A stretch of 64,000 nt of DNA from Pedobacter terrae. Its GTDB lineage: Bacteria > Bacteroidota > Bacteroidia > Sphingobacteriales > Sphingobacteriaceae. Where the stretch lies: contig NZ_FNCH01000001.1 in assembly GCF_900100705.1 (NCBI RefSeq), positions 571,163-635,162 on the forward strand, given 5' to 3'. The translations under genes were made by a program, and so were the position numbers. The notes beneath the pieces are model-generated. The model made no database searches. It was not told where the DNA came from and worked only from the letters and a program-made list of their open reading frames with translations. Every line of letters starts with the position of its first letter. Position 1 is the first letter of the stretch. Positions 44,684 through 53,534 of this stretch are shown here, piece by piece.

Positions 44684-45727
44684 TTAGATTTGATTATTTG
44701 GTTGATGAGGCAAGCTTGAAAAATTCTTAAACAGGTTACCTTTGTGTATACGCTTATTTTTTACCTTTATCAGTCCCTTTTTTGTGTTTTCATCCATAAT
44801 CAGCCTATTGGAAAGTTGATGAAAAAAAAACAATGCCTCTTCACGCAGCGTTTCAGATTCAATCTTATAAAAACCTGGATGCTGAGTTAATTGGTCCTGT
44901 TCGCTCCCAGCCCATTGACCATTCACCCAAGATTTTTCGAGAATGGAAAAGTGATAATGCTGTAATGAGTTTGAATTTATTTTGCGTTCCAAGCTATTGT
45001 AAACGAAGTTATTGATCATAGTTGCGCTTTTGGTTGTTCCATCTTGGAAAAGGAAAAGTAACTCCGAAGTGTAGGCATTAATATACCTGATAAAAAAATC
45101 AATGAGATAAAATCCTTCTTTGGAATTTAACATCCGCTCTTTATTGGAGTGAGGTATAGCCCTAAGGAATAATGGGTTTGCAATATCTATTTTATGAAGT
45201 CCTGATCGTCCCAAACGACAGATCAGATCAATGTCTTCAAAACCATAATGTTTCATCCTTTCATCATAACCGCCGATTTTCATAAAATTATCTTTCATCA
45301 TACAAATTCTCCCAAGAACATCATTTCTACCTTGCGATATATAATAGGTAGTCATAAATACATCGGTTCTGTTTTGGAAAACTTCATTAACATACTGCGC
45401 AAATCCCGGGCCTGTAAAATTGTCTGCATCAATATTACAGATCACATCACCGGTAGCCAGGGAGGCAACCAGATTTCTTGAATGTGCCCAGTCGTAGAAC
45501 TGAACAGAATCAATTCTATAGTATACGATCCTGCCATTATACAATTCATCCTGGTAAGAATCCCTGATATATTTCTCCAATTCATCCGAGGAGTTATAAT
45601 CAAGAATCACAAATTCGAGATTTTTGTAATCCTTATTGTCAAAAAGATTCTTCGGGAGAGTCTGTCTGAGATAGAACAATCTATTCATGCAGGTAGTACA
45701 GAACGAGATTTTGATATCACTCATCAT
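44684..45727 (-). CDS. GT2-type glycosyltransferase with galactosyltransferase-like C-terminal part
   Basis: A 347-residue GT-A enzyme. ISFCTTCMNRLFYLRQTLPK opens the fold; FVILDYNSSDELEKYI and VICNIDADNFTGPGFAQ carry the DxD (IDAD). MKHYGFEDIDLICRLGRSGL is the ED acceptor-site motif of GT27-type glycosyltransferase C-terminal domains. First gene of the minus-strand unit, 25 bases before the precursor gene and thus probably made together with it. With UDP-galactopyranose mutase in the divergent operon, a Galf or Gal donor is plausible but unproven. Confidence 0.8.
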   Translation of the reverse strand: MMSDIKISFCTTCMNRLFYLRQTLPKNLFDNKDYKNLEFVILDYNSSDELEKYIRDSYQDELYNGRIVYYRIDSVQFYDWAHSRNLVASLATGDVICNIDADNFTGPGFAQYVNEVFQNRTDVFMTTYYISQGRNDVLGRICMMKDNFMKIGGYDERMKHYGFEDIDLICRLGRSGLHKIDIANPLFLRAIPHSNKERMLNSKEGFYLIDFFIRYINAYTSELLFLFQDGTTKSATMINNFVYNSLERKINSNSLQHYHFSILEKSWVNGQWAGSEQDQLTQHPGFYKIESETLREEALFFFHQLSNRLIMDENTKKGLIKVKNKRIHKGNLFKNFSSLPHQPNNQI

Positions 45728-45990
45728 AGAAATTATGGTCCGGTAAATTATTAACTGTTGCTATGACAAGAAATTTCTGCTTTCGAGCATTCCTGATAAA
45801 TATGAATCAAAGAAAAAAATTGACACAAAAAGATCGAAGGGACTGAAGCCAGCGAAGCGTGGTTTAGAGTTTTCATGAGAGCGGTTAAACTAAAACGTTT
45901 TTATATTTGGTTAAATATTATTAGTGTAATATTAAGAATTACTTCTTACATTTAAAAGCTTTTCAAAATAAAAACCAAATATTAGCTCTC

Positions 45991-48222
45991 ATGATAAAAC
46001 GCTTTCCTCTCGATAGGCAACTGGACGTAATGGACTGTGGCCCTGCCTGTCTTAAGTCAATCGCCAAATTTTATGGTAAATTTTACTCCCTGCAGTTTTT
46101 AAGAGACAAATGTGGCATCTCTAGGGAAGGAGTCTCGTTTATAGATCTGAGTTACGCCGCTGAGAGCATTTCACTCCGCAGTCTAAGCATAAAATCAACT
46201 GTCGAAGATTTGCATACTAAAATTCCGTTACCTTGTATTGTTCATTGGGATGATAGTCACTTTATTGTAGTCTACCGGACCACTTCTAAAAGTATATATG
46301 TTTCCGACCCAGCCAAAGGTCTTATCAGATACAGCTATAAAGAATTCAGAAATAAGTGGTATAAAAAAGAAGAAAACTGGAACATGGGGGCTTTACTGGC
46401 ACTCGAACCACAGTCGGAATTCTTTCAAAGGGAAGAATCTGAAAAACTAAATAGGAAGAAGAGCTGGGAAAATCTCGTTAGTTATTTCAGTCCTTACAAA
46501 AAAAACTTTGCGAATTTGTTTTTGGTGATGCTTATCGTCACCATCCTCCAGGCTGTACTTCCTTTTATATCGAAGTCGGTGATCGATGTTGGTATCCAAA
46601 GAAACGATGTCGATTTCATTAATATTATTTTAATTGCCAACATTGCCATTATCTTAAGTATTACACTTTCCAATGCGGTTAGGGATTGGATACTGATCCA
46701 TATCACCTCTAGAATAAATATTGCTTTGATTTCTGATTATCTGATGAAACTAATGAAATTGCCAATCACATTTTTCGAAACTAAAATGACCGGCGATATT
46801 CTTCAACGGGCTAATGATCATGAACGGATCAGGAGTTTTATTATGAATAACTCCATTAACATGATATTCTCGGTACTTACCTTTTTCATATTTGCAATCA
46901 TACTTTGGATCTATAATACATTCATATTCTATACTTTTCTGATAGGAAGTATTCTTTATGTTAGCTGGGTTTTAGCTTTTCTGAAAATCCGGCAAAGGTT
47001 AGACTGGAATTACTTTGAGCTGATATCCAAAAACCAAAGTTATTGGGTGGAAACAATCGAAGGTATGCAAGATATTAAGGTTAATAATTACGAAAAGGCC
47101 AAAAGGTGGAAGTGGGAAAATATTCAGGCCCGGCTATATAGGGTAAACTTGCGAAGTCTTAGCATAAACAATATGCAGAACTTGGGCGCACAGTTTATTG
47201 ACAGCCTTAAAAATCTGTTGATTACTTATTTTTGCGCTAAAGCAGTTATAGCGGGTGAGATTACCTTCGGGGTTATGATATCTACACAATTCATTATAGG
47301 TATGCTAAGCGGCCCTGTACAGCAATTTGTACAGTTTATTATCTCCGCTCAGTTTGCCCATTTGAGTTTTCTACGGCTAAATGAGATTCATGAACTTGAG
47401 GAAGAAGATGATGAAACCGGGACAAACGATCTTGAACTCACTGTCAATAAAGATCTGACTTTACATCAAGTTTATTTTGCATACAACCATCACTCCCCTC
47501 CTGTACTTAAAGGGATTAATCTGGTCATTCCTGAGGGGAAGGTTACCGCTATTGTTGGTGACAGCGGCAGCGGAAAATCAACCCTATTAAAACTTTTGCT
47601 GAGGCTTTATCGTCCAACGCATGGGGAAGTATTAATTGGTGATATGAACGTAAACAATATTGGTTTGAGGCAATGGCGGGATAAGGTTGGAGTTGTTATG
47701 CAGGACGGAAAAATTTTTAATGATACCATTTTGAATAACATCGTACTCGATGATGAAAAAATTGACTACGAAAGATTGAGGCATGCAGTTGAAACAGCCA
47801 ACATTGCGCAAGAAATTGAGCGTTTGCCCCTTGGTTACAAAACGATTATGGGTGAAATGGGTAGAGGGCTTAGTGGTGGGCAGAAACAACGGGTACTGAT
47901 CGCGAGAGCTTTGTATAAAAATCCTGATTTTCTCTTTTTTGATGAAGCGACCAACTCTTTGGACACGATAAATGAACAGAAGATTATCTCGTCATTGGAA
48001 ACGGTGTTTAAAAACAAGACGGTGATTGTTGTGGCGCATAGGCTTAGCACCATAAAAAAAGCTGATCAGATTATTGTGATGCGGGATGGGAATATTGTAG
48101 AACGCGGTACCCATGAATCTCTCATGAAACTCAAACTGAGATATTCCGAACTGGTTGCTTCTCAAATGGATTTAATTGGAACGGTACCGATAAACCGAGC
48201 TGAATCAAACGCCACACTATAA
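45991..48222 (+). CDS. Peptidase-containing ABC transporter (PCAT), C39 peptidase + exporter
   Basis: A 743-residue PCAT. Residues 1-130 form the C39 peptidase that cuts double-glycine leaders: Cys16 in LDVMDCGPACLKSIAKFYG, His90 in DDSHFIVVY, Asp106 in SDPAKG. About 165-440 is the six-helix ABC exporter domain. The ATPase has Walker A VGDSGSGKSTLLKLLL, signature LSGGQKQR, Walker B FLFFDEATNSLD and VAHRLST. It should process and export the divergent precursor with the HlyD protein next to it. The 263-base divergent region has TATATTTG at 45902-45909, a possible -7 box. Confidence 0.93.
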   Translation: MIKRFPLDRQLDVMDCGPACLKSIAKFYGKFYSLQFLRDKCGISREGVSFIDLSYAAESISLRSLSIKSTVEDLHTKIPLPCIVHWDDSHFIVVYRTTSKSIYVSDPAKGLIRYSYKEFRNKWYKKEENWNMGALLALEPQSEFFQREESEKLNRKKSWENLVSYFSPYKKNFANLFLVMLIVTILQAVLPFISKSVIDVGIQRNDVDFINIILIANIAIILSITLSNAVRDWILIHITSRINIALISDYLMKLMKLPITFFETKMTGDILQRANDHERIRSFIMNNSINMIFSVLTFFIFAIILWIYNTFIFYTFLIGSILYVSWVLAFLKIRQRLDWNYFELISKNQSYWVETIEGMQDIKVNNYEKAKRWKWENIQARLYRVNLRSLSINNMQNLGAQFIDSLKNLLITYFCAKAVIAGEITFGVMISTQFIIGMLSGPVQQFVQFIISAQFAHLSFLRLNEIHELEEEDDETGTNDLELTVNKDLTLHQVYFAYNHHSPPVLKGINLVIPEGKVTAIVGDSGSGKSTLLKLLLRLYRPTHGEVLIGDMNVNNIGLRQWRDKVGVVMQDGKIFNDTILNNIVLDDEKIDYERLRHAVETANIAQEIERLPLGYKTIMGEMGRGLSGGQKQRVLIARALYKNPDFLFFDEATNSLDTINEQKIISSLETVFKNKTVIVVAHRLSTIKKADQIIVMRDGNIVERGTHESLMKLKLRYSELVASQMDLIGTVPINRAESNATL

Positions 48223-48236
48223 TTATTAGCAGAAAA

Positions 48237-49547
48237 ATGGAAAATAAACTTAAAAATATTCAACGTACTGAAGAAGTTCAGGATATTATCGAGAGAATGC
48301 CTGCAGCTTTTGGATTTCGTATTACCATTGTGGTGATGATTATTGTAGTAAGCTTCCTGTTATTCGGTTGGATCATAAAGTATCCGGATGTAGTGGCGGG
48401 CAGTATTGTTATCAATGCTTCGTCTTCCCCCGTAAAATTAGTTTCCAATACCAATGGAAAAGTGATGTTAAAAGGCTTGCGTAATTACTCGGTGGTTAAG
48501 GAAGGCGATTATATTGCTGTGATCAAAAACAGCGCCGACCCTAAGGATGTATTATTTATAATGGACAAATTAAAAAAGATTAATTTTTCCAAGGATCTAC
48601 ACTCATCTGTATTGAACAGCTTTCCCCGAAATCCAATCCTTGGGGAATTGAATTTGAAATATTTTACATTTCTCAATGCCTTTTTCAAGTCTGTCCAAGA
48701 AAAAGAAAGTAACCTCTACAGTAAGCAAAATGATCTACTTATATCTATGGCAAATGATTATAAGGGAATTATCGAGATCACCGATAAACGGCTTAAAATG
48801 AGTGAATCGAGCCTTGATCTTGTTAAAAAATCCTATCAAAGAGATTCAATACTTAGCGCAAAGAAAGTCCTCGCTGAATCAGATAATGATCGATCAAACA
48901 TGTCCCTGATTTCTGCAAAAGATGCGCTACAGGCAATGTTGAAAGACATTACTCTTACAAAAAGTCAATTGGCTCAAACAGAAAACCAGCTCCAACAAAA
49001 TCAGATGCAAAAAATATTAAAAGAAAAGCAGCTTGAGATTGACCTGGTAACAGCTTACACAGAACTGGAGAGTGCAATCGAATCATGGGAACAAAAGTAT
49101 GTTTTCAAGGCCCCCATAGCTGGTAAGGTACAGTTCACAAAGTTCTGGACTGAGAATCAAGCTATTCAAGCCGGAGAGGACTCCTTCACAATAGTCCCCC
49201 AAGAAAGTGACATAGTTGGACAGATGACTTTACCGGCTTCAGGGGCAGGAAAAGTAAGAATTGGACAGGAAGTATTAATAAAGCTAGCTGACTACCCATA
49301 TCTTGAGTATGGAAATGTCAAAGGGATTGTTAAATCAATATCACTCTTAACAAATCCCTTAAAAATCCAAAACAACGAAATCGAAACCTATCTGGTCAAT
49401 GTGAACCTTCCGGGTGGGTTAAAAACAAATTATGGGTCTCAGCTACCGTTCAGATTTGAAATTAAGGGTTCAGGAGAAATTATTACAAGCCCAAGAAGAT
49501 TAATTGAGCGGCTATTCGATAACTTAAGGTATAAGCTAAAAGAATAA
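48237..49547 (+). CDS. HlyD-type periplasmic adaptor
   Basis: A 436-residue membrane fusion protein. One membrane helix (ITIVVMIIVVSFLLFGWIIK), a split lipoyl domain (VVAGSIVINASSSPVKLVSN; YVFKAPIAGKVQFTKFW), a long coiled coil with Gln/Lys-rich helices (QLAQTENQLQQNQMQKILKE) and a beta-barrel end. It links the PCAT to an outer-membrane factor, which must be encoded elsewhere. It starts 14 bases after the PCAT stop. Confidence 0.9.
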   Translation: MENKLKNIQRTEEVQDIIERMPAAFGFRITIVVMIIVVSFLLFGWIIKYPDVVAGSIVINASSSPVKLVSNTNGKVMLKGLRNYSVVKEGDYIAVIKNSADPKDVLFIMDKLKKINFSKDLHSSVLNSFPRNPILGELNLKYFTFLNAFFKSVQEKESNLYSKQNDLLISMANDYKGIIEITDKRLKMSESSLDLVKKSYQRDSILSAKKVLAESDNDRSNMSLISAKDALQAMLKDITLTKSQLAQTENQLQQNQMQKILKEKQLEIDLVTAYTELESAIESWEQKYVFKAPIAGKVQFTKFWTENQAIQAGEDSFTIVPQESDIVGQMTLPASGAGKVRIGQEVLIKLADYPYLEYGNVKGIVKSISLLTNPLKIQNNEIETYLVNVNLPGGLKTNYGSQLPFRFEIKGSGEIITSPRRLIERLFDNLRYKLKE

Positions 49548-49551
49548 TTCC

Positions 49552-50670
49552 ATGGAAAAGTTATATGATTATGTGATTATTGGTTCTGGTTTATTCGGTT
49601 CCGTGTTCGCTCATGAGATGACAAAAAGGGGAAAAAAATGTCTTGTCATTGAAAAAAGATCACATGCTTATGGAAATCTGTTCTGCGAGAAGATTGAAAA
49701 TATAAATGTCCATAAATATGGTGCGCATATTTTTCACACCAGTGATGAATCAATATGGAGCTATGTCAACCAGTTTGTCAAATTCAACAATTTTGTAAAC
49801 TCTCCACTTATTAATTATCAGAATGAGCTCTACAATCTGCCATTTAACATGAACACTTTCTATAAGCTATGGGGAACTGTATCTCCACAGGACGCCAAAG
49901 CTGTGATTGCGGACCAGATCGCAAATCTCAATTTCACAAAAGCTACAAATCTTGAAGAACAAGCCCAATTACTAGTGGGAACTGATATTTATAATATGTT
50001 CATTAAAGGTTATACAGAAAAACAGTGGGGTAAAAGACCAAGTTTGCTCCCTGCATCCATTATCAAACGAATTCCCGTTCGCTTTACATACAACAATAAT
50101 TACTTTGACGATCATTATCAAGGCATTCCAATAGGCGGTTACAATGCCTTAATGGAAAAATTTTTAAATGGAATCGATCTTCGACTCAACTGCGACTATT
50201 TTTCTGACCGGACATATTTCGAATCCCTTGGAAAAAAATTAGTTTTTACTGGGAAAATCGATCAATTTTTCAATTATAAATTTGGTGTTTTGGAATACCG
50301 GAGCTTGCGTTTCGAAAACAAGATTTTGCCAATTGAAAATTTTCAGGGAAATGCTGTTGTAAATTATACTGATGCTAATATCCCTTTTACAAGGATTTAC
50401 GAGCATAAGCATTTTGAATTTGGCTCCCAACCCTCGACAGTGATTACGAAGGAATATCCAATCTCCTCTTCTACTGATAGAGAACCATATTATCCGATAA
50501 ACGACTCTTTGAATATGACTATTTTTAATCAGTACAAGGAAGTGAGTAAAGACTTTCCAAATGTCATTTTCGGAGGAAGATTGGCTGAATACAAATACTA
50601 TGACATGCATCAGGTTATAGGATCAGCTTTGACTAAGATGAAACATGAACTTAAGCTGGCGTATGTATAA
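49552..50670 (+). CDS. glf: UDP-galactopyranose mutase
   Basis: A 372-residue flavoenzyme. The FAD fold starts IIGSGLFGSVFAHEMTKRGK, then KRSHAYGNLFCEKIENINVH, YGAHIFHTSDESIW, YTEKQWGKRPSLLPASIIKR and the final PNVIFGGRLAEYKYYDMHQV. It converts UDP-Galp to UDP-Galf, the donor for galactofuranose. It lies five bases after hlyD, an unusual partner for an exporter operon, and ties the glycosyltransferases to a Galf-containing product. Confidence 0.93.
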   Translation: MEKLYDYVIIGSGLFGSVFAHEMTKRGKKCLVIEKRSHAYGNLFCEKIENINVHKYGAHIFHTSDESIWSYVNQFVKFNNFVNSPLINYQNELYNLPFNMNTFYKLWGTVSPQDAKAVIADQIANLNFTKATNLEEQAQLLVGTDIYNMFIKGYTEKQWGKRPSLLPASIIKRIPVRFTYNNNYFDDHYQGIPIGGYNALMEKFLNGIDLRLNCDYFSDRTYFESLGKKLVFTGKIDQFFNYKFGVLEYRSLRFENKILPIENFQGNAVVNYTDANIPFTRIYEHKHFEFGSQPSTVITKEYPISSSTDREPYYPINDSLNMTIFNQYKEVSKDFPNVIFGGRLAEYKYYDMHQVIGSALTKMKHELKLAYV

Positions 50671-51601
50671 ACAGCATCTCTAAGAATAGCTGTCTGTGTA
50701 TTTCGGCGATAATAAATGTTGATACCTCTGCCGTTTACCACTGAAAGAGCCGTTTAAATAAAAATGCATACCCTATTGGGGTCAACCAAAATGGTCTTTC
50801 CACTGGAATGATCTGTTAGTTAAATTTACCGTTTTAACGAACAAATAGTCATAACCAGTGAAATACTGGTCTTCTTGGCCGATGCAAGCTCTACGAATTT
50901 TTACATTACTGGACCGCTTTATCTTCGTGTTTTTCAAAATTGCCGAAATGAACATAGTTCATTAACCTGATCTCTTTTCCAAAGTACACTTTTCAGATCG
51001 GATTTTACAAAATTCGTGAATATGGTTTGACATCGTTTCACCAGCAAACAGAAAATAATTTGAAAGTGCTCAGAATTACTCTCCTAAATCTTACAATTAT
51101 ATCTCATCAGAGTACTTTTAATAGTTTTGTTAATATTAGTCAATTAAATCACCGCATTTTACCACAAGCTGGCGAAAAGAACTGGATGTTAGCTCAATCG
51201 AGCTACAGAAGAAAAGTTCGAAGGCTTTGTAATGACCCGGGCGTTGACTTTCCTAGCATTATCCCAGTAACATAAAATTTCATTCATCACTTTAAATTCA
51301 TCTCTGATATAGAGTCTACCCAACCAGCTTTTTATAGATGCTCACTTAGTCTTTATTTAATATTTATTTTGTGCAGATCCGGCTATTTTCATATCTTTAT
51401 AGTAAAGAATTTGCATTAAAAAAATAGAGATGAGTTTTTGGTGCCTGAACGCTCAATAAAAACTAAAAATTACTGATTTTCAACACACTTTAAGCCAAGG
51501 TTCGACTCCCTTCGGTTCCTTCCGAAATAAAATTACCAGATTATATGACCAGTAGCAGTAGGTTGTATTATTAACATCACCAGTTAAGCATTGCTTAATT
51601 A
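50671..51601. other. Gene-free stretch between glf and the IS element
   Basis: About 930 bases with no convincing gene. A weak frame at 51027-51275 has no recognisable product. Near 51493-51516 the sequence AAGGTTCGACTCCCTTCGGT resembles a tRNA T-arm and 3' end and could be another old attachment scar. The rest looks like decayed sequence. Confidence 0.5.
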
Positions 51602-52526
51602 ACTCAAGTTGTTAGTTATGGTATTATTTTATTTATAGTAAAAGCGAAGATAAACAGTGTTATCTTCAATAGCCATCCTTTGAAAGTTACAGCATGAAGT
51701 TTTCTGAGGAACAAACCTTTAATCTCCCTAATCGTTGTTTCTACCCTTTTACGCATATATTCCTTAATAAAGGCAGCGCTTGCACTGTCTTTTCTTGTTG
51801 CATTTGATTTGCGGTGTACCTTTAAAGCTATCTGTTCTGTTTCCATTAATTGATCTTCAATTTCGTAGTTGGTATAAGCCGAATCTGCAAATATCTTGCT
51901 TTCAGCAGGCAGTTCAAGAGGCAGTTTCCTTAATGCCTGTGCATCATGTTCACTGCCTGGAACAAAACCAAATTCAACCGGAATGCCATCTTTGGTAATC
52001 AATAACTGAACTTTTACACCATAAAAATATCTTCTCATACTGGTTTGCTTACCATGCCATTGCTTTCCCTTTAATATTCGGGTTTTCAAGATGCGGATAT
52101 TATCACATACAGCAACCGGAAAAGAATCCAATACATAATTCATTTCGCAGCTGATATACTTTAAGTAATAGCCAATCTGCATAAATAGACTGTATATTAG
52201 TTCAGCAAGGGAATGTAAGCGACGGTTAAAACGGCTTTTATCAAGCATCCTACGTACCATTCCTGTCATTTTCATAAACTGCCGTGCTTTATCCTGATGC
52301 CTGCCAAAATATAATGAGGAGACTACCGCAGTTGTAATAATCTCACTGTCGCTAACCTGTCTGCGACTATCTTCATAATGATGGCTTGTTTTCAACAAAC
52401 CATCTATAAAACAAAATATTCCTATAATTTTATCACTCGTAAGCATCATCATTGGTTCTTTAGTTGTGGTAAACCAAAGTTCTTAGTTTTGATGCTTACT
52501 TTTTTATATTAACTAGCAACTTGAGT
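51602..52526. mobile_element. IS982-family insertion sequence
   Basis: 925 bases. Terminal inverted repeats ACTCAAGTTGTTAGTTA at the left and ACTCAAGTTGCTAGTTA (reverse of the right end) differ at one base. Both are flanked by TAATTA (51596-51601 and 52527-52532), a six-base duplication. The transposase fills most of it. Confidence 0.85.
51616..52452 (-). CDS. IS982-family transposase
   Basis: A 278-residue DDE transposase. VLDSFPVAVCDNIRILKTRI holds the first Asp; RRYFYGVKVQLLITKDGIPV and IFADSAYTNYEIEDQL the second Asp (FADSAY); RKRVETTIREIKGLF the catalytic Glu. The order and spacing fit IS982. The gene looks intact. Confidence 0.9.
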   Translation of the reverse strand: MMMLTSDKIIGIFCFIDGLLKTSHHYEDSRRQVSDSEIITTAVVSSLYFGRHQDKARQFMKMTGMVRRMLDKSRFNRRLHSLAELIYSLFMQIGYYLKYISCEMNYVLDSFPVAVCDNIRILKTRILKGKQWHGKQTSMRRYFYGVKVQLLITKDGIPVEFGFVPGSEHDAQALRKLPLELPAESKIFADSAYTNYEIEDQLMETEQIALKVHRKSNATRKDSASAAFIKEYMRKRVETTIREIKGLFLRKLHAVTFKGWLLKITLFIFAFTINKIIP

Positions 52527-52581
52527 TAATTAATTAAAATTTCTATCTTTACAGAATAGCATTTGCAGTAAAAAATCAAGG

Positions 52582-52598
52582 TGAGCAATTCGGTGAGT
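52582..52598 (+). repeat. 17-base direct repeat, right copy
   Basis: TGAGCAATTCGGTGAGT, identical to 37998-38014. It is followed by CACTCATCG. It may come from the sequence upstream of a lost second integrase gene. Confidence 0.7.
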
Positions 52599-52648
52599 CA
52601 CTCATCGAATATATCTATTAAACCATATTAAAGCAGGATTTCAGCCCC

Positions 52649-52672
52649 GGGTTCGGGAGCCTCGCTCTCCGC
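52649..52672 (+). repeat. Right attachment-site-like copy of the tRNA-Ser 3' end
   Basis: GGGTTCG, GGAG, CCTCGCTCTCCGC. Twenty of 24 bases match 37705-37728, with the four changes all together in the T loop. A terminator of the same kind as after the tRNA follows. Confidence 0.6.
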
Positions 52673-52714
52673 CAAATGCAAAAGATAAATTCTTTACATT
52701 GCATTAAACGATTT

Positions 52715-52758
52715 AAAGCCTATAATTTTACAAGATTATAGGCTTTTCTTTTTTTAGT
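52715..52758 (+). terminator. Terminator after the right tRNA-like end
   Basis: AAAGCCTATAAT, loop of eight, ATTATAGGCTTT and a T-rich tail. It resembles the tRNA-Ser terminator (AAAGCCTGAAAT). Confidence 0.8.
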
Positions 52759-53084
52759 ACACATGCAAAAATTTTCATAATCTATGTGGCAGAATTCCAA
52801 ACTATGGAAAAATACCAGTTACAAACTACTTATATTCAACGCGATTGTGTGTTACCGTTAAAGTCTAATCAAAAATAAATGCTTAATTAAAAGAAATTGC
52901 TGCCTTATGCAATATAAATTCAATGCCGACGACGCACAGGGCAAGGTGCAGATTTGCGAGTATGGTGATACTTAAAATATAGTAGGTTTCTATCCAACCA
53001 GGAGTAAGAGCAAATACCCGCATACAGATTAACCTTCGAAGATTAGCTTTGTTTAGATGATTTTGGTATTCAACTTAACTAGCT
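52759..53084. other. Gene-free stretch right of the island
   Basis: About 325 bases without a supported gene. A 22-codon frame at 52907-52975 (MQYKFNADDAQGK...) may be the stump of a lost gene. Confidence 0.4.
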
Positions 53085-53408
53085 TCACATTTGATTTTCA
53101 CCCCATTTTTTTAATTGCCCAATTAAAGGGATCAAACTTTTCCCTGTACCGGTTAGTGAATATTCCACTTTTGGAGGCACTTCGTGATATACTTTCTTTG
53201 TGAGAAGCTTATCGTGTTCTAGTTCGCGTAAAGTCTGAGTTAGCATTTTGGGGGTAATACCATTGATTATTTTTCGTAATTGCCCATACCGCATTACGTT
53301 TTAATTTTCTGCAATATACCAGATAATTCGTCCTTTATATTTCCCTCCTATTCGCTTAAAAGCGAAATCCACAGGACATTCGATCTTAGGAGATTTTTTA
53401 TTTTCCAT
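53085..53408 (-). pseudogene. HxlR-type regulator interrupted by a stop codon
   Basis: From ATG 53408, KSPKIECPVDFAFKRIGGKY and KGRIIWYIAEN form the N-terminal half of an HxlR winged helix. A TAA at 53303-53301 follows, then, in the same frame, NVMRYGQLRKIINGITPKML and the rest of the domain to the natural stop. One base change (for example AAA to TAA) would explain it. The second half has its own ATG at 53294, but alone it lacks the first helices. HxlR proteins sense electrophiles and control neighbouring reductases. It is divergent to a DHFR/RibD-like gene. Confidence 0.75.
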
Positions 53409-53534
53409 TTTTTTGATTTTTTTATCGCTGATAATCAGCATTAATATCCTTCTGGTTTGTAGGTTACTTAAAAGTGCATACTTGTGTTAATGTATAATAT
53501 GACTGAAATTTATATCAACAAAAATATATTTTTT

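Larger units (their letters stand above)
37705..52672. mobile_element. Genomic island at tRNA-Ser (~15 kb)
   Basis: The interval is bounded by tRNA-Ser and an imperfect copy of its last 24 bases, each followed by an AAAGCCT...AGGCTTT terminator. Inside are a decayed tyrosine integrase next to the left end, an IS982-type element near the right end, and a locus for glycosylation and double-glycine export. A 17-base direct repeat (TGAGCAATTCGGTGAGT) occurs near both ends. With the integrase broken, the island is probably fixed unless mobilised by another element. Confidence 0.7.

Noticed and set aside
51027..51275. 82-residue open frame right of glf
   Set aside because: No recognisable family, composition typical of AT-rich non-coding sequence, no clear start region. 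Treated as decayed island sequence.
53085..53294. Short HxlR frame as an independent gene
   Set aside because: It lacks the first helices of the winged-helix domain, and the missing part is found in the same frame upstream of one stop codon.
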